From contig NZ_CP037954.1 in assembly GCF_004359195.1 (NCBI RefSeq), positions 434,001-498,000 of the forward strand: a stretch of DNA of 64,000 nt, given 5' to 3'. A program made the position numbers and the translations under genes. The notes below the pieces were generated by a model. That model was not told the DNA's origin, searched no databases, and was given only the letters and a program-made list of their open reading frames with translations. Shown piece after piece: positions 51,877 through 61,841 of the stretch (its first letter is position 1; each line of letters begins with the position of its first letter). Origin of the DNA: Chryseobacterium salivictor. GTDB lineage: Bacteria; Bacteroidota; Bacteroidia; Flavobacteriales; Weeksellaceae.

Positions 51877-53754
51877 TTAATCCTGAAGTTCCAACCAACG
51901 CATTTCTAAAGCCTGAAGCTTCTCTGCAATGGTTTCTAAATCTTTCGAATAGACCGCGATTTTTCCGTAATCTGTTTCGTTATTTAATTTCTCCAGAATT
52001 TCTGCCCTCTGTTTTTCTAACTTGGGGATTTCTTTATCAATCTCTTTTAGCTCCTGCTGCTCTTTGAATGATAATTTCCTGGTGACCACTGTTGGCGATG
52101 AAACCACAGTCTCTATTTTTTTAGGAGTTTCAACCACCGGAGCAACAACTTTTTTGTTCTGTTCCTGAGATTTCTTTTCACGATATTCTGAGAAATTACC
52201 CACAAAATCTTTGATGATTCCGTCGCCTTCAAAAGCCAGAACGTGATCTACAATACGGTCCATAAAATACCTGTCGTGAGAAACAATTATTAGACTTCCC
52301 TGAAATTGCAACAGGAAATTCTCTAAAACCGTCAAAGTTGGTAAATCCAAATCATTGGTCGGCTCATCGAAAATCAGGAAGTTCGGATTCTGATACAAGA
52401 CATACATCAAATGCAGGCGTCTTTTTTCACCACCAGAAAGTTTAGAAATCGGCGAATACTGCGTTTGGTCGTCAAATAAAAACAAACGTAAAAACTGCGA
52501 GGCAGAAATCGTCCGTCCGTTTGCCAACGGGAAATTTTCTGAAATATCTTTAATAAAGTCGATCACTCTTTGATCTTCTTTATACTTTAAACCTTTTTGC
52601 GAAAAATAACCGAATTTAATGGTTTCACCGGTTTCAATAGACCCGGAATCATAAGGTTCCAAACCTTGAATAATATTTAAAAGCGTCGATTTTCCGGCTC
52701 CGTTTTTTCCAACGATCCCCACTTTTTCCCCTCGTTGAAATTGGTAAGAGAAATCTTTCAGCAATAAATTATCACCGTAACTTTTGCCGATATCATGTAA
52801 TTCAAGAATTTTTGTTCCGAGCCGTTTCATCTCAAAATCAAGCTCGAGTTTTTCTTTTCTGGTGTCGGTTTTCGCTACTTTTTCGGTTTCGTAAAAATCG
52901 CTTTGGCGTGATTTAGATTTCGTCGTTCTCGCTTTTGGCTGACGGCGCATCCACTCCAATTCCTTTCTGTAAAGGTTTTGTGCTTTGTCGATCGTAGAAT
53001 TCATATTGTCTTCGCGGATGATTTTATTCTCCAGATACGTTCCGTAACTCCCGTTATGAACATACATATTAAAATCTTCAATTTCCCAAATAATATCACA
53101 AACCGCATCCAGGAAATACCGGTCGTGCGTTACCAGAAGTAAAGTCACCATCGCTTTTGAGAGATAATTCTCCAGCCATTCCACCATATCCACATCCAGG
53201 TGGTTGGTCGGCTCATCCATAATCAATAAAGTATGGCGGTGCTGCGCGCGCGTTTCTACCAGAAGTTTTGCCAGGGCAACTCTTTTAATTTGACCACCGG
53301 AAAGGGTTTTCATTTTCGAAGTCAAATCCGTGATTTTTAACTGGCTGAGAATCTGGCTCATTTCATTTTCCAAATCCCAGGCTTCGTGAACTTCCATTTC
53401 ATTCAGCGCTTTATCCATATCATCCGGATTTTCGGAGATCAAAGCGTGATGGTAATTTTTCAACGCCATAATCGGCGCAGAATCCAAAGTCATCATGAAT
53501 TCTTCAACATTCAGTTCGCCTTCAAAATCGATTTCCTGATCAAATAAAACGACCTGAATATCTTTGTTAATGGTAACTGTTCCTGAATCGGCGATTTCTT
53601 TACCCATCAAAATTTTGAGCAAAGTCGATTTTCCGGAGCCGTTTTTGGCAACGATGGCAATTTTATCACCTTCATTAATATGGAAAGTGATGTCTTTGAA
53701 AAGTGTTTTTACCCCGTAAGATTTCGTAAGGTTTTCGGCTGAAATGTAATTCAT
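51877..53754 (-). CDS. ABC-F family ATPase, Uup/Ettl-like
   Basis: I choose the ATG at 53754 (MNYISAENLTKSYG, 625 residues) over the longer frame from 53790. Two ABC domains (about 3-235 and 308-525) each have Walker A (GKSTLLKIL and GKSTLLNII), LSGG signatures and DEPT(N)HLD or DEPTNDLDL. A charged linker lies between them. The C-terminal coiled coil (about 555-625) is typical of Uup. ABC-F proteins act on the ribosome or rescue stalled translation. Resistance function is not indicated. The gene precedes the terminator at 51811. Confidence 0.9.
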   Translation of the reverse strand: MNYISAENLTKSYGVKTLFKDITFHINEGDKIAIVAKNGSGKSTLLKILMGKEIADSGTVTINKDIQVVLFDQEIDFEGELNVEEFMMTLDSAPIMALKNYHHALISENPDDMDKALNEMEVHEAWDLENEMSQILSQLKITDLTSKMKTLSGGQIKRVALAKLLVETRAQHRHTLLIMDEPTNHLDVDMVEWLENYLSKAMVTLLLVTHDRYFLDAVCDIIWEIEDFNMYVHNGSYGTYLENKIIREDNMNSTIDKAQNLYRKELEWMRRQPKARTTKSKSRQSDFYETEKVAKTDTRKEKLELDFEMKRLGTKILELHDIGKSYGDNLLLKDFSYQFQRGEKVGIVGKNGAGKSTLLNIIQGLEPYDSGSIETGETIKFGYFSQKGLKYKEDQRVIDFIKDISENFPLANGRTISASQFLRLFLFDDQTQYSPISKLSGGEKRRLHLMYVLYQNPNFLIFDEPTNDLDLPTLTVLENFLLQFQGSLIIVSHDRYFMDRIVDHVLAFEGDGIIKDFVGNFSEYREKKSQEQNKKVVAPVVETPKKIETVVSSPTVVTRKLSFKEQQELKEIDKEIPKLEKQRAEILEKLNNETDYGKIAVYSKDLETIAEKLQALEMRWLELQD

Positions 53755-53965
53755 TATGTATTTGGACTGAGTGATTTTTGAAAGGTGCAAAAGTACGGAA
53801 ATTAGATGAGAGATTTTTAGATGAGAGATAAAAGACTTCTTTGCGCTTTGTTTTTAATCAAAAGAGAGCACTTTTAATTTCTAAAATTTAGTTAAAGTCA
53901 CCGACTTTAACAATTCTTTAGCACAATCCTACAAATAATTTTAGAATATTTGCCAAAATTAATTT

Positions 53966-54784
53966 ATGAAAAAAGCATCTTTACTTTTTATTCTCCTTTT
54001 TGGATTTTTAATAAATGCACAAATTATCTCCGGAACCATTTTTTCTAAAGAAGACCGGCAACCCATTCCTTACGCGAAAATTGGAATCGAAAACGAAAAT
54101 ACCGGAACCATCGCCGATGAAAACGGCCATTTTAAAATTGATTTAACCAACATCGACATAAATAAAGCTTTAAAAATTGAAGTTGGTGGTTTTGAAAAAT
54201 ATGCAGTTTCAGTGGCTCATTTTTTAAAAGAAAAGCAACGCCCGATTTTCCTAACTGAAAAAGTAAAAGATATTCAGGAAGTAGTCATTAATCCTAAAAA
54301 ATATATTAGAAAAAACTGGGGAATCAACACGAAAACCCAAAGTATACAGATCGGTCATATTCCTTCAAAAAGTGAAGAAGATCTTTCAAAAGAAGTTGCC
54401 ATGCTTTTTAAAACCAATAAAAAGGCAAAAATTGAAAAAATCAACATCAATATTTCTAATTTCAAAACTGACAAACCGGTCTTTATAAGGTTTACTGTTT
54501 ACGATAAAAATCTGAATTCAATTCTTATTGAAGATCTACACGACGAAATCACTTCAGATAAAATCGTTGATAACACTTATAGTTACGATGTTTCTAAAAA
54601 CAACATCTGGGTAAATAATCATTTCTATATCGGAATTCAGTTGCTGAATCGTTTCGAAGGTGCTTTTTATATGAGTGGCGCGCTGATGGGAAACAAAACC
54701 ATTTACAGAAATTATTTAGGCGAATGGAAAAAGGTTCCGATGGTAAGCCCGGCAATCAACATCGATGTGAAAGTTCAAAAATAA
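53966..54784 (+). CDS. Secreted protein with carboxypeptidase-regulatory-like domain
   Basis: The 272-residue protein has a signal peptide (cut near INAQ) and an N-terminal CarboxypepD_reg-like fold (about 20-95, with GTIADENGHFKIDL). A C-terminal beta-rich domain follows with no recognised motif. Such proteins are common in Bacteroidetes envelopes and often relate to TonB-dependent uptake. The gene precedes a thioredoxin-like gene by 64 bases. Confidence 0.75.
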   Translation: MKKASLLFILLFGFLINAQIISGTIFSKEDRQPIPYAKIGIENENTGTIADENGHFKIDLTNIDINKALKIEVGGFEKYAVSVAHFLKEKQRPIFLTEKVKDIQEVVINPKKYIRKNWGINTKTQSIQIGHIPSKSEEDLSKEVAMLFKTNKKAKIEKININISNFKTDKPVFIRFTVYDKNLNSILIEDLHDEITSDKIVDNTYSYDVSKNNIWVNNHFYIGIQLLNRFEGAFYMSGALMGNKTIYRNYLGEWKKVPMVSPAINIDVKVQK

Positions 54785-54848
54785 TTCATAGTTTTAATCT
54801 CAATATTTGCAGAATACCTTATTTTTACATCGTAACAAATTTTATAAA

Positions 54849-56027
54849 ATGAAAAAAACTTCACTGATATTACTCGTGTTTTTCAGCATCATCACTTTTG
54901 GACAGGGAATGAAATTCGAGGAAAACAAAACCTTTAAAGATCTTTTGGCACTTGCCAAGAAAGAAAACCGACTTCTTTTTTTAGACGCTTACACCACGTG
55001 GTGCGGTCCCTGCAAAATGATGGCAAAAAACGTTTTTCCACAGGCTTCCGTTGGAGAATTTTACAATGCCAATTTCATCAATTCTAAAATTGATATGGAA
55101 AAAGGCGAAGGAATCGATATTGCGAAAAAGTATAATGTGCGAGCCTATCCTACCTATCTTTTCATCAATGGAGACGGCGAACTGATTCATCGTGTGACTT
55201 CTTATTACGACCCCGAAGATTTCATCAATGTCGGGAAAGATGCCGTAGATCCTTCAAAACAAATGGGCGCGCTTAAAAAGAAATTTGAAGCTGGCGAAAA
55301 AGATCCGGAATTTCTGAAAAATTTCATCAAAGTGTATGCTTACACAGATCCTGTTTTGGCATCGAAAGTAGCCAAAACCTACTTTGACGGTAAAAAAGCA
55401 AATCTTTTGACTCAGGAAGATTTATCTTATCTTTTTTCATTGACGAAAGACAGCAACTCTCCCCTTTTTCCCGAATTTATCTCCCGTAAAGACGAATTAC
55501 TGAAACTGATGCCGGAAGAAAATTACAACAGAACTGTTAATAATTTTAAACTGAACGCGATTTTCAATACTTCTTTTGACCAAACCACAAAAATTCTTGA
55601 TGAGAAAAAATTTATCACAGAAGCTAAAAAAATAATGTCTGAAGAGAAAGCGAATTCCCTGTTATTGAAAGCAAAAATGAAAATTGCTGCTTCTGCCAAA
55701 GATACCGCTGCTTATCAAAAATACGCTGTAGCCTACTACAAAGACGGAGCATCTGCGGAATTTACCTGGGATGAACTCAACTCTGTTTCCTGGTACTTTT
55801 TTGAAAATATCACAGACAAAACCGCTTTAGGGAAAGCGATTCTTTGGGCAAAGCAATCGGTAAAACTGAATGAGGGTTACGCCAATACCGATACGCTCGC
55901 AAATCTTTATTTAAAGACCGGAGACAAGGTGAATGCCAAAATATGGGCAGCAAAAGCCATTGAACTGGCCAAAAAAGAAGGGGAAGATTATGCAGAAACG
56001 CAGGCTTTATTAAATCAACTTAAATAG
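54849..56027 (+). CDS. Secreted thioredoxin-like protein with helical C-terminal repeats
   Basis: I take the ATG at 54849 (392 residues) because it begins with the signal peptide (cut near TFGQ). The thioredoxin fold (about 28-140) has WCGPC with Cys52 and Cys55 and the cis-proline stretch RAYPTYLF. The rest (about 150-392) is helical, possibly TPR-like at the end. It should reduce or isomerise disulfides in the periplasm or on the outer membrane. Confidence 0.88.
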   Translation: MKKTSLILLVFFSIITFGQGMKFEENKTFKDLLALAKKENRLLFLDAYTTWCGPCKMMAKNVFPQASVGEFYNANFINSKIDMEKGEGIDIAKKYNVRAYPTYLFINGDGELIHRVTSYYDPEDFINVGKDAVDPSKQMGALKKKFEAGEKDPEFLKNFIKVYAYTDPVLASKVAKTYFDGKKANLLTQEDLSYLFSLTKDSNSPLFPEFISRKDELLKLMPEENYNRTVNNFKLNAIFNTSFDQTTKILDEKKFITEAKKIMSEEKANSLLLKAKMKIAASAKDTAAYQKYAVAYYKDGASAEFTWDELNSVSWYFFENITDKTALGKAILWAKQSVKLNEGYANTDTLANLYLKTGDKVNAKIWAAKAIELAKKEGEDYAETQALLNQLK

Positions 56028-56055
56028 ACCATTTCATTATATTTATATACCGAAG

Positions 56056-56080
56056 AGGATGCCCAAAAGCATCCTTTTTT
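56056..56080 (+). terminator. Rho-independent terminator after the thioredoxin-like gene
   Basis: AGGATGC pairs with GCATCCT around a 6-base loop, followed by six T, between two convergent genes. Confidence 0.75.
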
Positions 56081-56081
56081 G

Positions 56082-56945
56082 TTAATCTAAAGTCAACCTT
56101 TTCAGCGACCACAGATTCCCGTTGAAAACATTCAGATCTACTTTGGTATTGATTCCGTATACGATTCCGTTTTCGGTGAACTGCCAGATTTTCCAGTCAG
56201 CATCGGGTGACGGTTGTGGCACATCGTTATAATTCGCCAGCCACATCGGATAATCATCAAACTCGCCTTTCAGAAAATCTTTGTGATAATGGTAATAAGT
56301 GTAAATAATCGGTTTCACGCCGTACGCTTCTTCGACTATCCGGCACCAAATCTTCAGATCTTCAATTAATTTCTTGGTCGATTTTTTCCGCGGAATTTTT
56401 TCAATATCTAAAATCGGTGGTAGGTCTCCGGATTCCAGTTTCACATTGTCGAGAAAATTATTGGCCTGCATTACAGGATCTTCATCGGCTCTGTAAAAAT
56501 GATATGCTCCCCGGATGAGTTCATGTTTTTTCGAAAGCTGCCAAAACTCATCAAAATGTTTATCAGCAGATCTGTTGCCCATCGTCGCCCGCAGAACCAC
56601 AAATTTTATAGGAATAGCGCGGTTCCCGATACTTAAACTGTCCCAGGTAATATCTTCTTTTTTTTGGTAATGAGAAACATCCATCCCAAAAGTTTTATCG
56701 GCGTAATCACCGATAATCCTGTTGATTCTGTTTTCTTCCCTTTCAGAATTCGACAGTTTTTTATGTTCGAACTTATTGAAATACATCGCATAATAAAACG
56801 CGATTTTCTGCTTTAAATAAAAGCCGGTTCCGAATAATGCCAAAGCCAAAAAAAGCAATAAAATTTCCCGGCGCAGAAGAAAATGTCTCCTGCGTTTTTT
56901 ATGAATTTTCCGGGTGGTTCTTCTTTTAACAGTTCTCTTGGCCAT
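56082..56945 (-). CDS. Glycoside hydrolase family 25 lysozyme, membrane-anchored
   Basis: The 287-residue protein starts with a strongly basic segment (about 1-27), then one membrane helix (about 28-45). The GH25 domain begins near residue 86: GMDVSHYQ (Asp89), GAYHFYR and PPILDIE with the catalytic pair Asp180 and Glu182. GH25 enzymes cleave the glycan of peptidoglycan between MurNAc and GlcNAc. The periplasmic anchored form suggests a role in wall turnover, and there is no sign of phage lysis genes nearby. Confidence 0.9.
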   Translation of the reverse strand: MAKRTVKRRTTRKIHKKRRRHFLLRREILLLFLALALFGTGFYLKQKIAFYYAMYFNKFEHKKLSNSEREENRINRIIGDYADKTFGMDVSHYQKKEDITWDSLSIGNRAIPIKFVVLRATMGNRSADKHFDEFWQLSKKHELIRGAYHFYRADEDPVMQANNFLDNVKLESGDLPPILDIEKIPRKKSTKKLIEDLKIWCRIVEEAYGVKPIIYTYYHYHKDFLKGEFDDYPMWLANYNDVPQPSPDADWKIWQFTENGIVYGINTKVDLNVFNGNLWSLKRLTLD

Positions 56946-57130
56946 GGGTTTGCAAAAATAGATTTTTTAGGGTAAAAAAAACGATGAAAAAATGCAGGTG
57001 GAAAAGTTTCGACTCAAATCCTCCTTAAGAACTTTTACAACCTTAGCTTTTAAAACATTAATTGAATTAAAAATAAAATGAACAGAAAGGATTATTTAGA
57101 AAAATAGTAACTTCTCATCAAATTAAATTT

Positions 57131-57940
57131 ATGAAAAAAATTCTGCAGATTTCCACCTTGTTTTTTATCCCATTTCTATACGGACAACAAGTTTCGGATT
57201 ATCAATATATTTATGTTCCGGAAAAATTCAGTGATACCGAAGTCAACAAATTCGGTTTGAATGATTTGCTGAAACTCAAATTAAAACAGAAAAAATTCAC
57301 AGTAATTACCGAATCCAAAGAAAAATGGCCTGCAGAATTATTACAAAACCCTTGTCACATTCTAACAGCAGAACTATTGAACAGCAGTAATATGTTCAAA
57401 AACAGACTTAAGATTGAATTTAAAGACTGTCAAACTACAACAATCAGTTCTTTGGAAGGAAAATCTTCTATCAAGGAATTTGAACCCGGAATGCGAGACG
57501 CGTTAGAAGATGCCGCGAAAAAAGTGCCGGTTTCAATGCCTGTTGAGAAATCGATGGTGACTGAAAAAGTAGAACCTGCAAAAATAAATCAGAAATCAGA
57601 AATTGTCAAGAAAGATTTGCCGCTCGTTTCAGAAAGTAAAAACATTAAAGTGGTACCGGCTCCAAAAGAAGGCGCGACCGCGGGACAAAAAGCAGAAGTT
57701 TACAGTAACGGAACTTTATCGGTGAACAGAATTTTGCTAGCCAATGGAGAATTTATTTTAGTTCATCCAAATAATTCGGTTCCGTATGCCACCTTCAAAC
57801 CTTCCACTAAAAAAGACGTTTATCGGGTTCAACTCGCTGATGGAACGGCAACTTTGGGTTATTTTGAAAACGGCGAAATCATCGTAGAATTAGATAATTC
57901 AGACGGAAGTTTCAGAAAAGAGGTCTTTTCAAAAAAGTAA
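57131..57940 (+). CDS. Secreted protein of unknown function
   Basis: The 269-residue protein has a signal peptide (cut near YGQQ), a compact first domain (about 20-135), a low-complexity Lys/Pro/Glu linker (about 140-195) and a C-terminal beta-rich domain (about 197-265). I recognise no family. It converges on uvrC with only 3 bases between the stops. Confidence 0.7.
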   Translation: MKKILQISTLFFIPFLYGQQVSDYQYIYVPEKFSDTEVNKFGLNDLLKLKLKQKKFTVITESKEKWPAELLQNPCHILTAELLNSSNMFKNRLKIEFKDCQTTTISSLEGKSSIKEFEPGMRDALEDAAKKVPVSMPVEKSMVTEKVEPAKINQKSEIVKKDLPLVSESKNIKVVPAPKEGATAGQKAEVYSNGTLSVNRILLANGEFILVHPNNSVPYATFKPSTKKDVYRVQLADGTATLGYFENGEIIVELDNSDGSFRKEVFSKK

Positions 57941-57943
57941 TCT

Positions 57944-59737
57944 TTAATTCGGATTAAAATACTCCCAAACCACTTTCCCTTTCGATTTTCCCAGAATTTC
58001 TTCCAGAGTCTCTAAATTCGATTCTTTAATTCTCTTGACTGATTTCAGTTTCTGAAGCAACATTTCAATCGTCTTTTCACCCACTCCGGGAATTTCATCG
58101 AGTTCGGATTTGATGGTTGAATTTTTGCGTCTGGTTCGGTGATGTTTCACGCCAAAACGATGCGATTCGTCCCGAACTCTTTGCAGTATTTTTAAAGTTT
58201 CAGATTTTTTATCGAGATATAACGGAATAGAATCTTCGGGGAAATAGATTTCTTCCAAGCGTTTTGCAATTCCGATGATGGTGATTTTTCCGTACAGACC
58301 GAGCAGCTTCAAACTTTTTACAGCAGACGAAAGCTGGCCTTTTCCACCATCAATTAAAATAAGCTGCGGCAAAGGTTCTGCTTCTTCTAAAAGCCTTTTG
58401 TACCGCCGGTAAATCACTTCTTCCATCGTCTTATAATCGTCCGGACCTACCACCGTTTTAGGATGGAAAATACGATAATCGGCTTTGCTGGGTTTTCCAT
58501 CTTTAAAAACGACGCAAGCGGAAACGGGATTTGTTCCCTGAATATTCGAGTTGTCAAAACCTTCAATATGTCGCGGTTCCACAGGCATCCGAAGCAGTTT
58601 CTGCATCTCTGCCATGATTCGGTTGGTATGTCTTTCGGGATCTACGATTTGAACCTGTTTCAGTTTTTCAACACGGTATTCTTTGGCATTTTTTTCAGAC
58701 AGTTCCACGATTCTTTTCTTATCCCCGACTTTAGGAACAATCAGTTTCACGTTAGGAATTTCTAATGTTAAATGAAAAGGAATCAGAATTTCTTTAGAAT
58801 CAGAATTAAATTTCTGGCGAATCTCAATCATCGCTTCTTCCAGCATATCTTCGTCAGATTCCTCCAGAATTTTCTTTATTTCTGTGGTGAAACTCTGGAT
58901 AATATTTCCGTTCTGAATTTTAAAATAATTAATGTAGGCCGCAGTTTCATCGCTCGTCATCCCAAAAACATCTACATCATCAATGTTTGGATTGACCACC
59001 GTGTGCTTGTGCTGAAAATCTTCCAGCAAATCGATTTTCTCCTTTATTGTCTGAGCATTTTCAAATTCCAAATTTTTAGCAAAAGCTATCATCTGATTGG
59101 TCAGATATTCTTTCGCCGTCCGGAAATCACCTTTAATAATTCCGCGTATCGCATCAATTTTTCTATCATAACTTTCTTTCAATTCCAGCATTTCGCAGGG
59201 ACCTTCGCAGTTTTTGATATGATATTCCAGGCAAACCCTATATTTTCCTTCCGCAATTTTTTTGGGTGAAAGGTTCAGATTACAGGTCCGGATTTTATAG
59301 AGGTGTTTGATGGTATCGAGCAAAACCTTGGCTGGGCGGACTTTCGCATAAGGTCCGAAATATTCTGAACCATCTTTAATTTTCGTCCGCGTTAAAAAAA
59401 CACGCGGAAAATCTTCATTTTTAATGCAGATCCAGGGATAGGTTTTGTCATCTTTGAGCATGACATTGTAAAACGGCTGATGTTCTTTAATTAAATTATT
59501 TTCCAACAAAAGCGCGTCGTATTCGCTATTCACGACGGTAGTTTCCAGCCGGAATATTTTGGCGACCATAATTTTCGTACGGTAACCCGGCTGATTTTTA
59601 TTAAAGTAAGAAAGTACTCTTTTCTTTAAATTCTTCGCTTTTCCAACGTAGAGTAAATTACCTTTTTTATCATAATACCGATAAACTCCGGGATCGGATG
59701 GCAAAGTTTTCAGTTGAAGTTCAAGATCAGCATTCAT
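57944..59737 (-). CDS. uvrC: UvrC: excinuclease ABC subunit C
   Basis: The 597-residue protein has the GIY-YIG domain (PGVYRYYDKKGNLLYVGKAK), a Cys-rich stretch (about 155-185), the UVR motif (about 205-240), the RNase H-like endonuclease domain with DGGKGQ and a C-terminal helix-hairpin-helix (IPGVGEKT). It makes both incisions in nucleotide excision repair. Length and layout are normal. Confidence 0.95.
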   Translation of the reverse strand: MNADLELQLKTLPSDPGVYRYYDKKGNLLYVGKAKNLKKRVLSYFNKNQPGYRTKIMVAKIFRLETTVVNSEYDALLLENNLIKEHQPFYNVMLKDDKTYPWICIKNEDFPRVFLTRTKIKDGSEYFGPYAKVRPAKVLLDTIKHLYKIRTCNLNLSPKKIAEGKYRVCLEYHIKNCEGPCEMLELKESYDRKIDAIRGIIKGDFRTAKEYLTNQMIAFAKNLEFENAQTIKEKIDLLEDFQHKHTVVNPNIDDVDVFGMTSDETAAYINYFKIQNGNIIQSFTTEIKKILEESDEDMLEEAMIEIRQKFNSDSKEILIPFHLTLEIPNVKLIVPKVGDKKRIVELSEKNAKEYRVEKLKQVQIVDPERHTNRIMAEMQKLLRMPVEPRHIEGFDNSNIQGTNPVSACVVFKDGKPSKADYRIFHPKTVVGPDDYKTMEEVIYRRYKRLLEEAEPLPQLILIDGGKGQLSSAVKSLKLLGLYGKITIIGIAKRLEEIYFPEDSIPLYLDKKSETLKILQRVRDESHRFGVKHHRTRRKNSTIKSELDEIPGVGEKTIEMLLQKLKSVKRIKESNLETLEEILGKSKGKVVWEYFNPN

Positions 59738-59782
59738 GATACAAAAATAGGGATTTGCTTCGTAAAAAAGAACCGCTAAAAA

Positions 59783-59816
59783 TAAAACCAGCCTGCCGAA
59801 ATGGACAGACTGGTTT
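59783..59816 (-). terminator. Terminator after the 59836 gene
   Basis: On the minus strand AAACCAGTCTGTCC pairs imperfectly with GGCAGGCTGGTTT around ATTTC, followed by a T-rich run. It ends 20 bases past the stop. Confidence 0.65.
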
Positions 59817-59835
59817 AAAATTAAATTTTAAAAGA

Positions 59836-61650
59836 TCACGGCTTTACATTTTCAGGAATCTCGAGAGCGATTATTTCATTTTTATAATCAGCCAGCTGAA
59901 GTTCCACCGTTTTTATATTCTTTTTGAAAAAAGGAGTTTCTGCAAATAATTTTTCGTAATAATTCACGCCTTCGATCAAATTGGTTTTAAAGGTTTTCCA
60001 TTTTTTAACCTGAGCATTGGTGAAACTGTCGGAGAATTCCTCGATTTCATTTTTCAGATAATCTACATACATTTTCAGTTCATTGACGAAAATATTCGGA
60101 CGGTTCTGCTCCGGCATTACGTTTTCGTTTCCGTAAATATGTTTCACCATATCAGAAAGCGAAACTTCTTTGTCGAAATAAGCAAGATTAGGTCCGGGAC
60201 AAACCACGACTCCCTGCTTTTCTCCTTTAATCTGGATTTCGCTTTCGAGATAAGACGAATTCACCAAACCAACACATAGGCAGGATTTCTCTGTGATTTT
60301 TGATTTTCTTTTGTCGTATTCTTTTAAAGATATTTCCTCTTTAACCTCCTCTAAATCATTCAGTTTTACGGTTTGATATTTTCGGGAAGCGGTACAAATT
60401 CCTTCGGGTCCAAATTCTTTGCTTAAAGCCAAATACTTTTTCGGGCAAGAACTTCCGGCTTTTTCTTTATTAATTTTTTCCTGTTTGAAAAACTCATTCG
60501 TACTTCCTTTAATCGTATTAAAAGGAATCCCGAGCGGAGAAATATTGCTTAAATAAAAATCTTCTTCTTTAGATTTTGCTAACAGTTCCCGCGTTTCTCT
60601 GTCCACAGAAGTCGCTTCGGGAACAAGTAAAAAAGGCGATCCCCAACCGATGCTGTCAACTTGGTAATTCTCCAGCAAAAACTCGTGTTCTTCGGCGGTC
60701 CCCACTCCACCCTGAACGGTGATTTTCATTTCTAATGGTTCACTCGGACAAGGAATTTCCTTTTGAGTCAAAGCATTTACCATCAATTCATGAGCAGACG
60801 AAATCAGATCGTTTTTCTTTTGTTTGAACTCTTCCATAATCGGTCCCAGCAATAAACCATCTGTTGCAAAGGCGTGACCTCCACAATTCAAGCCCGATTC
60901 TACCCGATATTCCGAAACCCAAAGCCCTTTTTTTGCCAGGAAATTCCCCTGAATCATCGCAGACCGGAAATCACTTACTTTCAAAATAATTTTCTTTTTG
61001 AGTTCTCCTTTTACATTTGGAAAAAAATCGGGGAAAGATTCAAAATAACTGTATAATCTCGGATTCATTCCTGCAGAAAGTACAATGGAAGACGAAAGTT
61101 TACTGTTGGCAAAACCTCTCAAAGAAACGTGCGCATCATTATAAATGACTGGCAACTGCTCCCCTTTTACGAAATTATCCTTGTCTACTTTGGTCATGAT
61201 ATTCACATCAATACTTCCGGGAGAAAGGTGACTTTCTAAAAATTTCCGAACATTTTCGGTGAAATTTTCCTTTTGATCAGCGAGGTTCTCCAGTCCCTTT
61301 TTAAGTTCAGATTTGTTGGGAAGAATATCGATGTACTGACTAAGTGCTTCCTTGCTTTTACTTAATTCCTGCTTGAAATTTTCGAATTTCATATTCACCA
61401 CATCGTGAACCATATCCAGGTAAGCGGTGATTCTTTTGGCACGGTAATCTTCAATCTTATTGGAAATTCCGGTATAGCTGAAATTATTTCTTTTGTGATA
61501 AAGACAGTTCATTTTCTCGATAATCTCGTCATCGATAATTGAAATTACAGACGAAATTCCGTATTGTGCAACTCGAATCGGACTGTCGATTGTATATGCC
61601 AATCCCATTACCGGAATGTGAAAATTGTGCGCGGGTTTTTTCTTATTCAT
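59836..61650 (-). CDS. TIM-barrel-like protein with cysteines, unknown function
   Basis: I do not recognise this 604-residue protein with certainty. The first 430 residues read like a flavin-binding TIM barrel: PVMGLAYTIDSPIRVAQYG at 14-32, GLNCGGHAF and VQGGVGTAEEHEFLL, followed by GWGSPFLLVPEAT. These recall nitronate monooxygenase or PfaD-like folds. It then has scattered cysteines (SSCP, GICTAS, SCLCVG, VVCPGP), perhaps for a metal or Fe-S site. Residues about 60-165 and 520-604 are helical. It lies divergent from hutH and has its own terminator. Confidence 0.7.
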   Translation of the reverse strand: MNKKKPAHNFHIPVMGLAYTIDSPIRVAQYGISSVISIIDDEIIEKMNCLYHKRNNFSYTGISNKIEDYRAKRITAYLDMVHDVVNMKFENFKQELSKSKEALSQYIDILPNKSELKKGLENLADQKENFTENVRKFLESHLSPGSIDVNIMTKVDKDNFVKGEQLPVIYNDAHVSLRGFANSKLSSSIVLSAGMNPRLYSYFESFPDFFPNVKGELKKKIILKVSDFRSAMIQGNFLAKKGLWVSEYRVESGLNCGGHAFATDGLLLGPIMEEFKQKKNDLISSAHELMVNALTQKEIPCPSEPLEMKITVQGGVGTAEEHEFLLENYQVDSIGWGSPFLLVPEATSVDRETRELLAKSKEEDFYLSNISPLGIPFNTIKGSTNEFFKQEKINKEKAGSSCPKKYLALSKEFGPEGICTASRKYQTVKLNDLEEVKEEISLKEYDKRKSKITEKSCLCVGLVNSSYLESEIQIKGEKQGVVVCPGPNLAYFDKEVSLSDMVKHIYGNENVMPEQNRPNIFVNELKMYVDYLKNEIEEFSDSFTNAQVKKWKTFKTNLIEGVNYYEKLFAETPFFKKNIKTVELQLADYKNEIIALEIPENVKP

Positions 61651-61841
61651 ATTTTTTATTGGTCCTTTTATTAATTAGATAATTTTAAACACCCATCAAA
61701 ATTAGAATTAAATTTTTAATTATGTATCGGATAGCAACTTTAATAATACGCTGATTGTATGACTTTTGTCAGCAAATAAAAAAGCTCCGAACTATTCCTG
61801 CAGATTGTTAAAAAATTGTATTTTTAGACAAAATCTAATTA

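Noticed and set aside
56082-56945. GH25 lysozyme as a phage endolysin
   Set aside because: It has a membrane anchor and no holin or phage genes beside it.
58772-59269. 165-residue frame antisense to uvrC
   Set aside because: It is opposite a well-conserved gene, has phase-dependent low-complexity Phe/Ile content and no recognisable motif.
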